From the IMG/VR virus record IMGVR_UViG_3300037245_000312, positions 1-36,021 of that record: a stretch of DNA of 36,021 nt; one strand, written 5' to 3'. The DNA comes from a virus. Of the stretch, positions 17,101 to 23,801 are shown one piece after another; within the stretch, counting starts at the first letter, position 1; every line of letters starts with the position of its first letter. The position numbers were made by a program, and so were the translations under genes. The notes beneath the pieces are model-generated. The model saw only the letters and a list, made by a program, of their open reading frames with translations. It was not told where the DNA came from and ran no database searches.

Positions 17101-17175
17101 AATACTATCACGCAGATATTAAGCTCTGCAAAGCAAAAGGCTGCGATTGAAATGAAAATAGGGAGTATGGAATAA
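14101..17175 (+). CDS. Large gp16-like internal virion protein, no lysozyme domain seen
   Basis: The product has 1024 residues, shorter than T7 gp16 (1318). The N-terminal 120 residues are polar, and the transglycosylase (lysozyme-like) motif of T7 gp16 is not visible. A hydrophobic Ala/Gly stretch at about residues 262-300 could be a membrane helix. From about residue 495 to 855 it carries a block also seen in large polyvalent phage and plasmid proteins: DLSAPGRQGI, FLNQQRRLVFEAQAKQWI, NHATGRGS, FFSPRLQFSR, RSSDFGKIKVGNTRYNYWG, and FLRGKLAP. T7 gp16 enters the cell with the DNA end. The role here is inferred from position and this block. Confidence 0.7.
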   Translation: MSLDDLLQKHRKTEIEIDKEPSAEKVRRPQRIFSSATKQGVDIQTATAQETVKEFVDWDNDRGDSPTFEDVNGLIDVFDPSEPPGGVSPRPDPVVELLKTEMNIVKPIAKVGMKGMSYIYAPLNRGFKFMTNALMYDPLTKSATGPVRRFAVDQAVWNEKNRQVQAERKKRGLGFGQQLTEDEVQVISDRVDADAVSLIKRANGETEEGEQVTAGDFAESGLNALKSLIPWPGAADEVKTFGDISADSFERIVKREAPFYYAPVADVVAETIAMGGLVKIASASEAAAAAGGSIKDIAAAAKLTVSEMNAIRKLHKAGSRVKPIGPAVAGVPTADQAATATTKLVRLIREAKSLRNKKTLLVHRDRQAKARKLAQIQGNVQGKRLLGASKKTLGGKSPSPDFTPIGPGFSEIEVDTLFNMINTSSLAGGFDKGTAFIFLDKLFKGELLVKSEIAMLEKVFGSSLTKALASKKSIASIIQDVSFEVINLPRAILASYDLSAPGRQGIIFTVSHPKASMKAFGRMVKAATPFSGAKYADELEAATRTTRFGRMADDFGVHSSPTGFAANISAKEEQYLSRLAEKIPGIAQSERGFTTFLNQQRRLVFEAQAKQWIRKGITPENNAKAFEQYAKFINHATGRGSLESLQPGALTAMNAVFFSPRLQFSRVQVIGDLISPATTGAARKVIARDLAEFYSTGLGIMAMAKMGGADVEMNPRSSDFGKIKVGNTRYNYWGPFQPLATLAGRMYTGEIKSTGTGKIKKADRISLGIDNTLVNFLRGKLAPVPGKFVDVGIGSDILGRPVEQTKEFAQRAAFESLTPLFVQDSIDAWKFREIDGQFPISAGLAFTGIGVQTWELSPSAELQLQRDSLSRQTFGKNADELNFDEANALDADITVNQPGMKELERESKFDKNNVASANRAAKELRKSELFLEKNIDRKLLEDLSEAKIRLGGVDRIFGSWRLNDAQYKEYQGLVVKNINEMFEDFRPIWDTKGDDTDFRANTITQILSSAKQKAAIEMKIGSME

Positions 17176-18549
17176 ATGAACCTTACAGCCCTAACCGACA
17201 TTCAGCTTGACCGTGGCACGGCCACCAACCAGATAGCGGTCTGGAACGACACTAGCAAGCGGTACGTGCCTACGCTCAATCCCTCCGGCCCGGCAGACGG
17301 CATCTTCGGCCACTGGACTAGGGACAGCGGGACTACGACCATAACCAGTGCGGTATCTGGCGACGACCTCACCCTAACCGGCAACCTAACTCTCCCCGAC
17401 CTCGGGACTATCAGTGCTGTTGGTGGGCTTGGTAGCGGCCTTATCACTCTTAGCGGCACGCTGGGCGAGGTTACTGTTGATGGGGATTTGACTGTTAATG
17501 ATGATATAAATGCTAACGAAGACATCAACCTAATCGACACAACAAGCGACTCGCCGTTTGGGATAATCACCAAAGGAAATGTGAGATTTATACATAACTT
17601 TAAACACAGCACAGGCAGCACAGCTATTCCTTTTGGTGGCAATGTTTTTGTGGGTGACAGTGCCGGAAACCTAAGTATGGGCAGTACAGCAACAAGCACC
17701 TCTCAGGCAAGTCTAAATACGGGCGTAGGCTCAGAAGCTTGTAGTAGCATTACGCTTGGCCAAAAGAACAATGGTATTGGTACACGGGCATTAAGAGACG
17801 TGGAAGATGGTGATGAGAATAATGCTATGGGCTACTCTGCTCTTAGGCAGTTAATTGGAGCGAACGGTAACTGTGCTATGGGTTCTCTAGCGTTATTGCA
17901 AAATCGCAACGGAAACCAAAATACAGCAGTGGGAACAAACGCTGGTCAAGGGGTTGGAGCGGACTCGCCATTTGGTAATACACTCATTGGTTTCAGGGCT
18001 GGGTATAGAATCGAAGATGCACAGCGTAATATCTGCATTGGACACCATGCCGGAAGTCGTATATCAGACGAAGACAATGTCCTACTAATTAGCAATCAGA
18101 CCGAGGCATCATTCGCAGACGAACAATTAAACGCTATTCTGTATGGAGTCATGAACGCCGACCCTGCAAACCAGACCTTTCGCATTAACGGTCAAGTAGA
18201 GATAGGCAACACCACAACCGCACAGCCCTTAGTAGTTAGAGGTACTTCTGATCTCATAGGCGTGGTCAAGAGCGAGTCAGGGCGGATAACTAAAGACCAT
18301 CTGCTTATAGCCAACACAACGATAGACGAAACATACGATGAGGTATTCTGCGATACAGACAGTGCTGGGTTTACTGTAACGTTACCAGCTACGCCAGTTG
18401 GACAAAGGTATAGGATAATAAACTGCGGTAGTAATACGCTTACAATAGACCCTAACGGCAATAATATTGTAGGATCAGCTATCAACGTTACGTTAAACGC
18501 AGGAGATGTTTTGATAATTAAATGGAACTCTACGAAAGGCTGGTACTAA
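17176..18549 (+). CDS. Second tail fibre or appendage protein with YadA-like head repeats
   Basis: The product has 457 residues and abuts the preceding stop. Residues 1 to about 95 are a short anchor-like segment (MNLTALTDIQLDRGTATNQ, then a Gly/Thr-rich strand region). Residues ~165-300 contain repeats such as NTGVGSEAC, NNGIGTRALRD, NCAMGSLALLQ, NTAVGTNAGQG and NTLIGFRAGYR, the left-handed beta-roll pattern of YadA/Hia heads and many phage fibres. The C-terminal 90 residues resemble a fibre tip with TVTLPATPVGQRYRIINCG and TLTIDPNGNNI. Such fibres trimerise and bind host surface. The first 280 bp are far richer in G+C than the rest (see findings). Confidence 0.7.
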   Translation: MNLTALTDIQLDRGTATNQIAVWNDTSKRYVPTLNPSGPADGIFGHWTRDSGTTTITSAVSGDDLTLTGNLTLPDLGTISAVGGLGSGLITLSGTLGEVTVDGDLTVNDDINANEDINLIDTTSDSPFGIITKGNVRFIHNFKHSTGSTAIPFGGNVFVGDSAGNLSMGSTATSTSQASLNTGVGSEACSSITLGQKNNGIGTRALRDVEDGDENNAMGYSALRQLIGANGNCAMGSLALLQNRNGNQNTAVGTNAGQGVGADSPFGNTLIGFRAGYRIEDAQRNICIGHHAGSRISDEDNVLLISNQTEASFADEQLNAILYGVMNADPANQTFRINGQVEIGNTTTAQPLVVRGTSDLIGVVKSESGRITKDHLLIANTTIDETYDEVFCDTDSAGFTVTLPATPVGQRYRIINCGSNTLTIDPNGNNIVGSAINVTLNAGDVLIIKWNSTKGWY

Positions 18550-18550
18550 T

Positions 18551-19321
18551 ATGAGTAGGTTTGGATCAACAGAATACTATCTTGAGGTGGCTAGAGGTAA
18601 CGTAGAAGGTGCTTCAATCATCAACAAGTTCGGACACAATCCACTTGTGCCGACTACGGGTGCAGATATTTGGGGTGGCCTTGGCACTTATGCGTTCTAT
18701 CCAACAACACCACAATCAATGGAAATAGTAAGCACTTCTGTCAATGACGATGGCGCACCATTAGGCACAGGGGTCAGAACTGCTATCGTGTTAGGGCTTG
18801 ACGGGTCTGGACTAGAAGTGGATGAGATTGTTACGCTAAACGGCACGACAGCAGTTCCATTAACGGCTCATACGTATACGGCTGTTTATAGGGTTATTTG
18901 CCTGACGGCGGGATCAAGCACGACAAACGAAGGTGCTATATCTGTCCAGATAAGCGGCGGCGGAACTCTGGCTGCTTTTATTGGGATAGATGATGGACAA
19001 ACACAGATGACCCACTATACAGTTCCGGCAGGCAAGACAGCCTTCTTCATAGAAGGATATGTTGCGATGGGTAATGATAACAAGAACGGTGTCGATGCGA
19101 CATTTCAGTGGATGGCTCGCCCACCTAACGGCGGCAATGGGGCATGGCAAGTAAATGGGCAAGTAACCCTTGTTAATATCGGTAGCTCCCATTTCATATA
19201 CAGATATGGCGCACCAGCAGGGCCGTTGCCAGAGCTTACAAACATAAAAATAAGAGTCACTACAGCCGACGAAATCATTGACGGCATCGGCGGGTATGAT
19301 TTGATAATGTTCGATAACTAA
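18551..19321 (+). CDS. Conserved probable structural protein, aquatic-phage type
   Basis: The product has 256 residues. It resembles a recurring uncultured-phage protein with the pattern YYLEVARGNVEG, NKFGHNP, a GLGTYAFYP segment at about residues 45-53, a VNDDGAPLGTGVRTAIVLGL block, then YRVICLTAGSSTTNEG and TVPAGKTAFFIEGYVA. The family has no settled function; its Gly/Thr-rich beta character and its place after the fibre gene suggest a virion surface or tail protein. No signal peptide or catalytic motif is visible. It starts 1 nt after the fibre stop. Confidence 0.6.
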   Translation: MSRFGSTEYYLEVARGNVEGASIINKFGHNPLVPTTGADIWGGLGTYAFYPTTPQSMEIVSTSVNDDGAPLGTGVRTAIVLGLDGSGLEVDEIVTLNGTTAVPLTAHTYTAVYRVICLTAGSSTTNEGAISVQISGGGTLAAFIGIDDGQTQMTHYTVPAGKTAFFIEGYVAMGNDNKNGVDATFQWMARPPNGGNGAWQVNGQVTLVNIGSSHFIYRYGAPAGPLPELTNIKIRVTTADEIIDGIGGYDLIMFDN

Positions 19322-19331
19322 GGAGAATAAC

Positions 19332-19628
19332 ATGGCAGACGTAGAAGTAACATTAGGCCCAATACCAGAAGAAGACTTTGCAGTAGTAGCAGACTGCTTC
19401 TGTGCAGCAAGCCCAATCCCACAGCAGCAGGTGGAAGTTGACGGTGTGCCACAGTTCGATGACGAAGGCAAGGCAATAATGGAAAACACTTGCACTGTAC
19501 TGGAACATGTGGTAAAAGGTATGATAGATTATGTCAGGGCGGTGTCAGAAAAGGGATATAAGATCAAGGTGCTGGCAGGCAGCCCTATGGATAGCGAACT
19601 AATTAACCGAGTATTAGATAACCTTTAA
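19332..19628 (+). CDS. Hypothetical protein at end of virion operon
   Basis: The product has 98 residues, acidic, and I do not recognise it. It has a DVEVTLGPIPEEDFAVVADC strand-helix start, two Cys at residues 20 and 22, and two helices in the C-terminal half (KGMIDYVRAVSEKGYKI and ELINRVLDNL). A good AAGGAGAATAAC ribosome site precedes it. It starts 10 nt after the previous gene and is followed closely by three more small genes that form the end of the rightward operon. Confidence 0.55.
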   Translation: MADVEVTLGPIPEEDFAVVADCFCAASPIPQQQVEVDGVPQFDDEGKAIMENTCTVLEHVVKGMIDYVRAVSEKGYKIKVLAGSPMDSELINRVLDNL

Positions 19629-19638
19629 GGAGAGAAGC

Positions 19639-19812
19639 ATGGCAAAAGAAAGAATCATCGAAGTAGGGAAGGCGACAGACATAGAGCTTGCTCAGATATT
19701 GGGCGAGAGCTATACGATGCTAATGAAATTAAAATCACAGATCGCACTTACCGAGCGAGAAGTAAACAAGAGACTATTGGAGTTAGATAAACCTAAGAAA
19801 AAGGAGAAGTAA
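19639..19812 (+). CDS. Small coiled-coil protein (57 residues)
   Basis: A 57-codon gene with a clear ribosome site (AAGGAGAGAAGC) 10 nt after the previous stop. The product is helical and charged: residues 18-50 give heptads such as LAQILGESYTMLMKLKSQ, and the end is a Lys-rich KPKKKEK tail. There is no membrane segment. Tight spacing (1 nt before the next ATG) supports it as real. It may pair with the membrane-anchored coiled-coil protein encoded next, but that is a guess. Confidence 0.6.
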   Translation: MAKERIIEVGKATDIELAQILGESYTMLMKLKSQIALTEREVNKRLLELDKPKKKEK

Positions 19813-19813
19813 C

Positions 19814-20134
19814 ATGGCACGAGAACAATGGCATAAATGGGGGCAGACAGCGGCTACAATAGTAACGCTGGTATTTGTATGTGGCCTTACATACAGTAAC
19901 ATTGAGCACAACACAAATGACATAAGGGACGTAAAGGATGATGTTAAGGTTGTTAAGGTAGACATACATGACCTACAGTTAAGGCAGGAGAGGGACATAT
20001 CATTGAAAGAAGCCCTCTTGAAGACTGCTACCCGTATGGAATTAAAGATGGACGCTATGAGCAAAGAGCAGAACGAAATAAAACTAGATGTAATGTCAAC
20101 CAAAGTAAAAGTAGATACTCTAATTAAGGACTAA
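19814..20134 (+). CDS. Membrane-anchored coiled-coil protein, possible spanin or lysis accessory
   Basis: The product has 106 residues. One N-terminal transmembrane helix is visible at about residues 11-28 (AATIVTLVFVCGLTYS), preceded by basic residues, followed by about 75 residues of heptad-type coiled coil (NDIRDVKDDVKVVKVDIHDL and later KMDAMSKEQNEIKLD). This layout is that of an inner-membrane spanin, or of a holin/lysis accessory protein of the XhlA kind. No partner outer-membrane lipoprotein gene is embedded in it or next to it on this strand. It lies in the last part of the virion operon, where lysis genes commonly sit. Confidence 0.6.
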   Translation: MAREQWHKWGQTAATIVTLVFVCGLTYSNIEHNTNDIRDVKDDVKVVKVDIHDLQLRQERDISLKEALLKTATRMELKMDAMSKEQNEIKLDVMSTKVKVDTLIKD

Positions 20135-20137
20135 GCC

Positions 20138-20233
20138 ATGCCAACACACACACCAGCAGAACGCAAGAAGAACAAAGTTAAGCAGAAGAAGACTCCAGTT
20201 AAACAGAAGAGAACCAGAGTTAAAAGGAAATAA
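20138..20233 (+). CDS. Tiny very basic protein (31 residues)
   Basis: A 31-codon gene closes the rightward operon, 3 nt after the previous stop. More than half the residues are Lys or Arg (for example KNKVKQKKTPVKQKRTRV), preceded by a Pro/Thr start. There is no fold signature. A nucleic-acid-binding or condensing role is possible. It ends 21 bp before the stem of the terminator. The overlap of its codons with no other frame and the tight spacing make it plausible, but it could be a chance frame. Confidence 0.5.
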   Translation: MPTHTPAERKKNKVKQKKTPVKQKRTRVKRK

Positions 20234-20254
20234 TATTCTCCATCCTCCTCCTTT

Positions 20255-20289
20255 CCCCTGCGTGCTATCTGGTGCGTGGGGGTTTTTAT
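20255..20289 (+). terminator. Intrinsic terminator of the rightward virion operon
   Basis: The 11-base arm 20255-20265 pairs with 20272-20282 around a 6-nt loop, and TTTTTATT follows at 20283-20290. Four of the pairs are G-U, and on the opposite strand these become A-C mismatches, so the hairpin is built for plus-strand RNA. It lies directly after the last plus-strand gene and ends where the convergent minus-strand genes finish. Confidence 0.85.
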
Positions 20290-20417
20290 TCTAGGATGTG
20301 CATTAAGGAATGTAGCCACACACATGCAGTCCATGAAGCAAATAGAGCTGCTCCCACTCCAAGCCCACCTATTAGTAGTATCATTATTACATTCTCAAAT
20401 GATTTTGAAGTCTTCAT
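20286..20417 (-). CDS. Single-transmembrane-helix small protein (43 residues)
   Basis: A 43-codon minus-strand gene with a near-perfect AAAGGAG ribosome site 7 nt before the ATG. After a short polar start (MKTSKSFEN) residues 10-33 are a strongly hydrophobic helix with VIMILLIGGLGVGAALFA. The C-terminus is short (WLHSLMHILE). The layout suggests a small membrane protein such as a holin-like or antiholin-like peptide, but no family is recognised. Its stop codon overlaps the T-run of the convergent terminator. Confidence 0.6.
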   Translation of the reverse strand: MKTSKSFENVIMILLIGGLGVGAALFASWTACVWLHSLMHILE

Positions 20418-20484
20418 ATCTATTCTCCTTTAATTACAACCCCGCCCCCATCGCCGCATGAGGAACAGGGCTGTGTGTGGGCTG

Positions 20485-21726
20485 CTATTTGAATAAGCCG
20501 CAAGCGTCTTCTGCTTCTCGAATCCGCTTCTTTGCGATCTCGTAGTATTCTGGGTTCATTTCAATTCCAATAAAGCCCCTGCCTGTATTAACGCAAGCTA
20601 TACCAGTAGTTCCAGACCCCATAAATGGGTCTAAAACAGTACCGCCCGTTGGTGTTTTGGTTAGAGTGCAGAGATATTCCATCAGAGCTATTGGTTTCAC
20701 TGTTGGGTGGTGGTTCCTCATTTTACTTGTAAATCTTTCAGAACCCTTACTTGTTTCTCCTGTTCCGTTTGCGGTAGCCCTATATCTCTTTTCCTTTTCT
20801 TCTATATCGTCACACCCTGCATTACGTTCTTTCTTGCTGGCTTTGGCACAGTAGAAGAACCTTGAGGCACCACCGGAGTCACCTGCAGCCTTGACTTGCC
20901 TGACATACTGCTTGCCATAGCAATTAAATGTTTCTGGGTCGTGGCCTTTGGTGGTACTATTCATTGCCCCGCTGGTAAGCTGGCCTGTTTGCTCGTCCAG
21001 CATACGCCCAGCTTCTTCGTCAAGTATTACGTTGGCAGGGAAACGACCCCCCGTTGGTCTGTCTACTCCCTTGGTTGCTCCAAAAGTCCCATCACCAGAG
21101 TTGCCACCACTTACCCTGTCACTACCTGTACCTATCCGCCCCCCATCAATATTCAAGCCCGACACGCCATGCATAAGGGCATTGTTGGCATAAGTACCAT
21201 CATTAGGCTTCATTGCTACAAGGATAGGCTCATAGGCTGGTTTAAGGCCGTGGGACTTCCAGCCGTTCCAGAGGATTGCTTCGGGGGTGGCTGGCGCGGT
21301 AATAGGTTGCACGGTAATTGGTGCGGCCATCGACCTTGTTTGCTTGCCTGCACAATTTGGCCTATTGTTCGGATTGTCACCTATAACTTCCCGCTTATGC
21401 CCCTTATCTAACTGCTTAGATATATCAGTAGCTTTCGGGAAACCTGAGCCATACAACCACATAATGCAGTCTTTCAGTATAAATCCAGCGTCCTCTACAT
21501 TAACAGCCATTCGGTGCTGAGTTCGTGACCCTGCAAAACAAAGCAATGTACCGCCCGGCTTCAAGACCCGTAAAGCCTCAGTCCAAATCTCAACAGCAGG
21601 AACATCATAGTCCCACTTCTTACCCATAAAAGATAGGCCGTATGGTGGGTCTGTGATGATTGTATCAACCGAGCCGTCAGGAATCTTATCCATTTCTTGT
21701 AAGCAATCGCCTTTGTATAGCATCAT
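20485..21726 (-). CDS. DNA adenine/cytosine-N4 methyltransferase (N6_N4 MTase, beta-type order)
   Basis: The product has 413 residues. The catalytic motif IV, DPPYG, is at residues 26-30 and the SAM-binding motif I, DPFMGSGTTG, is near the C-terminus at 366-375; this DPPY-first order is the beta class. An RMAVNVEDAGF region and PTVKPIALMEYL just before motif I also fit the family. The target-recognition region (residues 110-330) is long and Gly/Asn/Arg-rich. It would methylate N6-adenine or N4-cytosine and has no restriction partner beside it, so it probably protects phage DNA. The adjacent upstream gene overlaps it by 4 bp (ATGA). Confidence 0.9.
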   Translation of the reverse strand: MMLYKGDCLQEMDKIPDGSVDTIITDPPYGLSFMGKKWDYDVPAVEIWTEALRVLKPGGTLLCFAGSRTQHRMAVNVEDAGFILKDCIMWLYGSGFPKATDISKQLDKGHKREVIGDNPNNRPNCAGKQTRSMAAPITVQPITAPATPEAILWNGWKSHGLKPAYEPILVAMKPNDGTYANNALMHGVSGLNIDGGRIGTGSDRVSGGNSGDGTFGATKGVDRPTGGRFPANVILDEEAGRMLDEQTGQLTSGAMNSTTKGHDPETFNCYGKQYVRQVKAAGDSGGASRFFYCAKASKKERNAGCDDIEEKEKRYRATANGTGETSKGSERFTSKMRNHHPTVKPIALMEYLCTLTKTPTGGTVLDPFMGSGTTGIACVNTGRGFIGIEMNPEYYEIAKKRIREAEDACGLFK

Positions 21727-21983
21727 TCCCCGCTTTCTATTACAACCGGCACTCCGCCAATCACGGCAGTACCTTTGATCTTGTCATTCTCTGTTTTAGT
21801 ATCGCCCGACCCTATCCTCGTGCTATTCGGGTCAGCTACGAAGCCAAGCCCCTTAGCGTCCACTGTCTTTGCAAAGGTGTATATGAAGGCGTGGTCAGTC
21901 CAGATGATGGTGCACCCGTAATTCAGGAACACGCTAATGGCTACCCATGCTATTACGAGGGCTATCTTTATTGATTGTCTCAT
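21723..21983 (-). CDS. Small membrane-anchored or lipoprotein-like protein
   Basis: The product has 86 residues. Residues 6-23 form a hydrophobic segment (IALVIAWVAISVFLN) after a basic start, immediately followed by YGC. This resembles a signal peptide with a lipoprotein cysteine at position 24, although the residues before the Cys do not match a canonical lipobox. The rest is a small polar domain with Gly-rich turns (GSGDTKTENDKIKGTAV). It overlaps the methyltransferase gene by 4 bp and is preceded by AAGGAG. An outer-spanin or exported-protein role is possible but unproven. Confidence 0.5.
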   Translation of the reverse strand: MRQSIKIALVIAWVAISVFLNYGCTIIWTDHAFIYTFAKTVDAKGLGFVADPNSTRIGSGDTKTENDKIKGTAVIGGVPVVIESGE

Positions 21984-22087
21984 TGCTTCTCCTTGTATTT
22001 CTTAAGCTTATATTGCCTGTTCTGTTTCTTTTCAACCTCGTCTGCTGGTGTACGCCTTGTCTTTTCTTTCTTGATCGTTCTGCTCAT
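21980..22087 (-). CDS. Tiny basic protein (35 residues)
   Basis: A 35-codon gene that overlaps its neighbours by 4 bp on each side (ATGA overlaps) and has an AAGGAG ribosome site. It is dominated by Lys, Arg and Glu, for example KKEKTRRTPADEVEKKQ and YKLKKYKEK, and is predicted helical. The three-way translational coupling supports it. Nothing about its function can be read. Confidence 0.55.
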   Translation of the reverse strand: MSRTIKKEKTRRTPADEVEKKQNRQYKLKKYKEKQ

Positions 22088-22611
22088 GGCCGCTCCTTAT
22101 TAGGTGGTGTATTGGTCATAGCTACCCTGCGATACATCTCAATAAACAAATCCAACGGATCGAATGTATCTGGCTTGAAATCTTCTCCGTACCCGTATGA
22201 CTCTTTGATTATCTCTGCTACGTCCTCAGAACACCATAGGGCATTAGGGTTTGGTTTAATTATATTCCATCCCGTCGCAAGGCTGGTTACGCCTACGGTA
22301 TCATAAGGCATACCGTCTAATACTTTTGCCATATTGTACCCTCGATCTTCTTGCTCGTTTGTCATAGGCAGAATTAAACTTATCCATCTTTCTGGATGCT
22401 TTGAGTAGTCGATAGGCAAGAACCTAGCTCCGTCAAAGTCACCTTGCATTGTTGCAGAATGGCTTACGTTGTCGTGCCTACTAGAAAACTCAAATTCCGA
22501 ATGAGCAAACGGGTCAGATACAATCATAATTATCTTCTGAACATTCGTCATTTCCTTGCCGTGCTTCAATGCGTTTACTGCGTCATAACTTCTTAATATA
22601 CAATTTGCCAT
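22084..22611 (-). CDS. Permuted NlpC/P60-like (YiiX-type) cysteine hydrolase, putative
   Basis: The product has 175 residues. The pattern fits a circularly permuted NlpC/P60 papain-like fold, with His before Cys: H37 in AHSEFEF, a GARFLPIDY strand at about residues 61-69, a YDTVGVTSL segment, then WCSEDVAEIIKE with C127. In this group the His, an acidic residue and Cys make the catalytic centre, and members cut amide bonds in peptidoglycan or lipids. It has no signal peptide. Its place beside small membrane proteins is compatible with a cell-wall or membrane role. The exact substrate is not known and the fold call is by motif only. Confidence 0.5.
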   Translation of the reverse strand: MANCILRSYDAVNALKHGKEMTNVQKIIMIVSDPFAHSEFEFSSRHDNVSHSATMQGDFDGARFLPIDYSKHPERWISLILPMTNEQEDRGYNMAKVLDGMPYDTVGVTSLATGWNIIKPNPNALWCSEDVAEIIKESYGYGEDFKPDTFDPLDLFIEMYRRVAMTNTPPNKERP

Positions 22612-22979
22612 TATACTATTTCCTTTCCGTTCTTAGTAACACCTTCGTTAGATTCAGTTGCATCGCCCATATACCAGTCATCAGTATAGACGCCATCCAT
22701 AAGACCGCCATTGCCACAAGCCTTCATTGCAGCATCAATGCGGGCAAGGGCTTGGAGTGGGCCGTCGTACACCTTTTCTCGGCAAGCCACATTGTTCTCG
22801 TCTAATAGCTTATCGAAATAAGCATCATGGTCAAGCCAAGCCGAGTCTGTATCGGGGTTATTGCGAAAGTCTGAAGCTTCAATCCACCAATGTCCATCGG
22901 ACGTGCTTAATCTCACGCCCATATAATTAGCGGCAAGCAACATCTTAAAGGCTTTTTCATAGTCTACTTCGTCTGCCAT
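22611..22979 (-). CDS. Hypothetical acidic protein
   Basis: The product has 122 residues, acidic, and is not recognised. It starts with DEVDYEKAFKMLLAANYMG (helix) and has paired Trp (HWWIEASDF) and two Cys, with Gly/Asp-rich turns near the C-terminus (NGGLMDGVYTDDWYMGDA). There is no membrane segment. It abuts the previous gene (1-bp overlap) with AGGAG upstream of its ATG, so it belongs to the same transcript. Confidence 0.5.
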   Translation of the reverse strand: MADEVDYEKAFKMLLAANYMGVRLSTSDGHWWIEASDFRNNPDTDSAWLDHDAYFDKLLDENNVACREKVYDGPLQALARIDAAMKACGNGGLMDGVYTDDWYMGDATESNEGVTKNGKEIV

Positions 22980-23002
22980 TATAATACTCCTTTAAATTAA
23001 AA

Positions 23003-23497
23003 TTATCTATTCAGTTCGTGATAAGCCAACTCGTAATCAAACGGCTGGTAGTGCTTGTCGTTCTTATGTTCTGCATACCAGCAATGCACACCCTCTCTCT
23101 CCATTATAATAAACGAGAAGAACGCTAGCACCGCAGGCAGTACACCATGCGGGCATATGTCAAGATTCCATTTGTGGTGATGCGAACATAAGCATATGCC
23201 GTTAGTCAAGTCACGGGACAAGTGAGTCCAGACGGTTTTCTCAAGCAAGTGGTGGCCTTGGAGGTCTTCGGTTTTCCCGCAGCCTGGTATCTCGCACATC
23301 CCAACAGCCACGATCTCTTTCGACCACAACTTCATTGATTCCTTTTTGAACTTACGCTTTGCATAGGCTGTTATGGCCGCCTTTGTATAGCCAAGAGCCT
23401 TGCCTATATCAGCGTGACTTTCGCCCTTTAGAAGCATGTCCCATGCCCGTGCTGATGTATTAGACTTTAGCTTACTGCTTGTTTTTCGCTTACCCAT
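23003..23497 (-). CDS. HNH endonuclease-like protein with N-terminal HTH
   Basis: I choose the ATG at 23497 because it follows the upstream stop by one base (TAGG-ATG) with GAGAGGGA before it; a longer frame would overlap the upstream gene by 53 bp. The product has 164 residues. Residues ~24-50 read as a helix-turn-helix (SHADIGKALGYTKAAITAY). The C-terminal half is HNH-like with Zn ligands: MCEIPGC (C68, C73), LQGHHLLEK (H82, H83), NGICLCSHHHKW (C102, C104, H106-108) and ICPHG (C115, H117). It may be a homing endonuclease or a DNA-resolving nuclease. The HTH suggests that it binds a defined site. Confidence 0.75.
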   Translation of the reverse strand: MGKRKTSSKLKSNTSARAWDMLLKGESHADIGKALGYTKAAITAYAKRKFKKESMKLWSKEIVAVGMCEIPGCGKTEDLQGHHLLEKTVWTHLSRDLTNGICLCSHHHKWNLDICPHGVLPAVLAFFSFIIMEREGVHCWYAEHKNDKHYQPFDYELAYHELNR

Positions 23498-23498
23498 C

Positions 23499-23801
23499 CT
23501 ATATTCCCTCTCTTGGTCTAAGGTCGTCAACTTCTTGCTTAAGCCCGGCATTCTCTTGCCTTAAGTCATTAGCCTCTGTCTTGGAGGCGGCGAGGTCGAC
23601 CTCAAGCTTACGAATCTTACAAACCGTACAAGTCTCCTCGCCCGCCTGCTTGTAGTAAAGCCCACACCCGCATTGCACCATAGAGTGAGGGCAGTTGTCT
23701 ACAATTGCCTGTTTAAGCCTAGTAATCTCAGCATTAGCCCTGCAAGCAGCTTGCAGATGACCCTCTGCACGGTCTGTTTCGCTTCCAAATGATTCGCTCA
23801 T
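23499..23801 (-). CDS. Coiled-coil protein with four-Cys motif
   Basis: The product has 100 residues, unrecognised. Residues 30-65 hold a likely zinc-binding cluster (CPHSMVQCGCG and then CTVC), and residues 68-95 are a heptad-rich coiled coil (LEVDLAASKTEANDLRQENA). It overlaps the next gene's stop by 4 bp. A small regulator or adaptor is possible; no family is assigned. Confidence 0.45.
   Translation of the reverse strand: MSESFGSETDRAEGHLQAACRANAEITRLKQAIVDNCPHSMVQCGCGLYYKQAGEETCTVCKIRKLEVDLAASKTEANDLRQENAGLKQEVDDLRPREGI

Noticed and set aside
20896-21411. Plus-strand frames opposite the N6/N4 methyltransferase
   Set aside because: The minus-strand frame has all catalytic motifs in order; the plus-strand frames have none.
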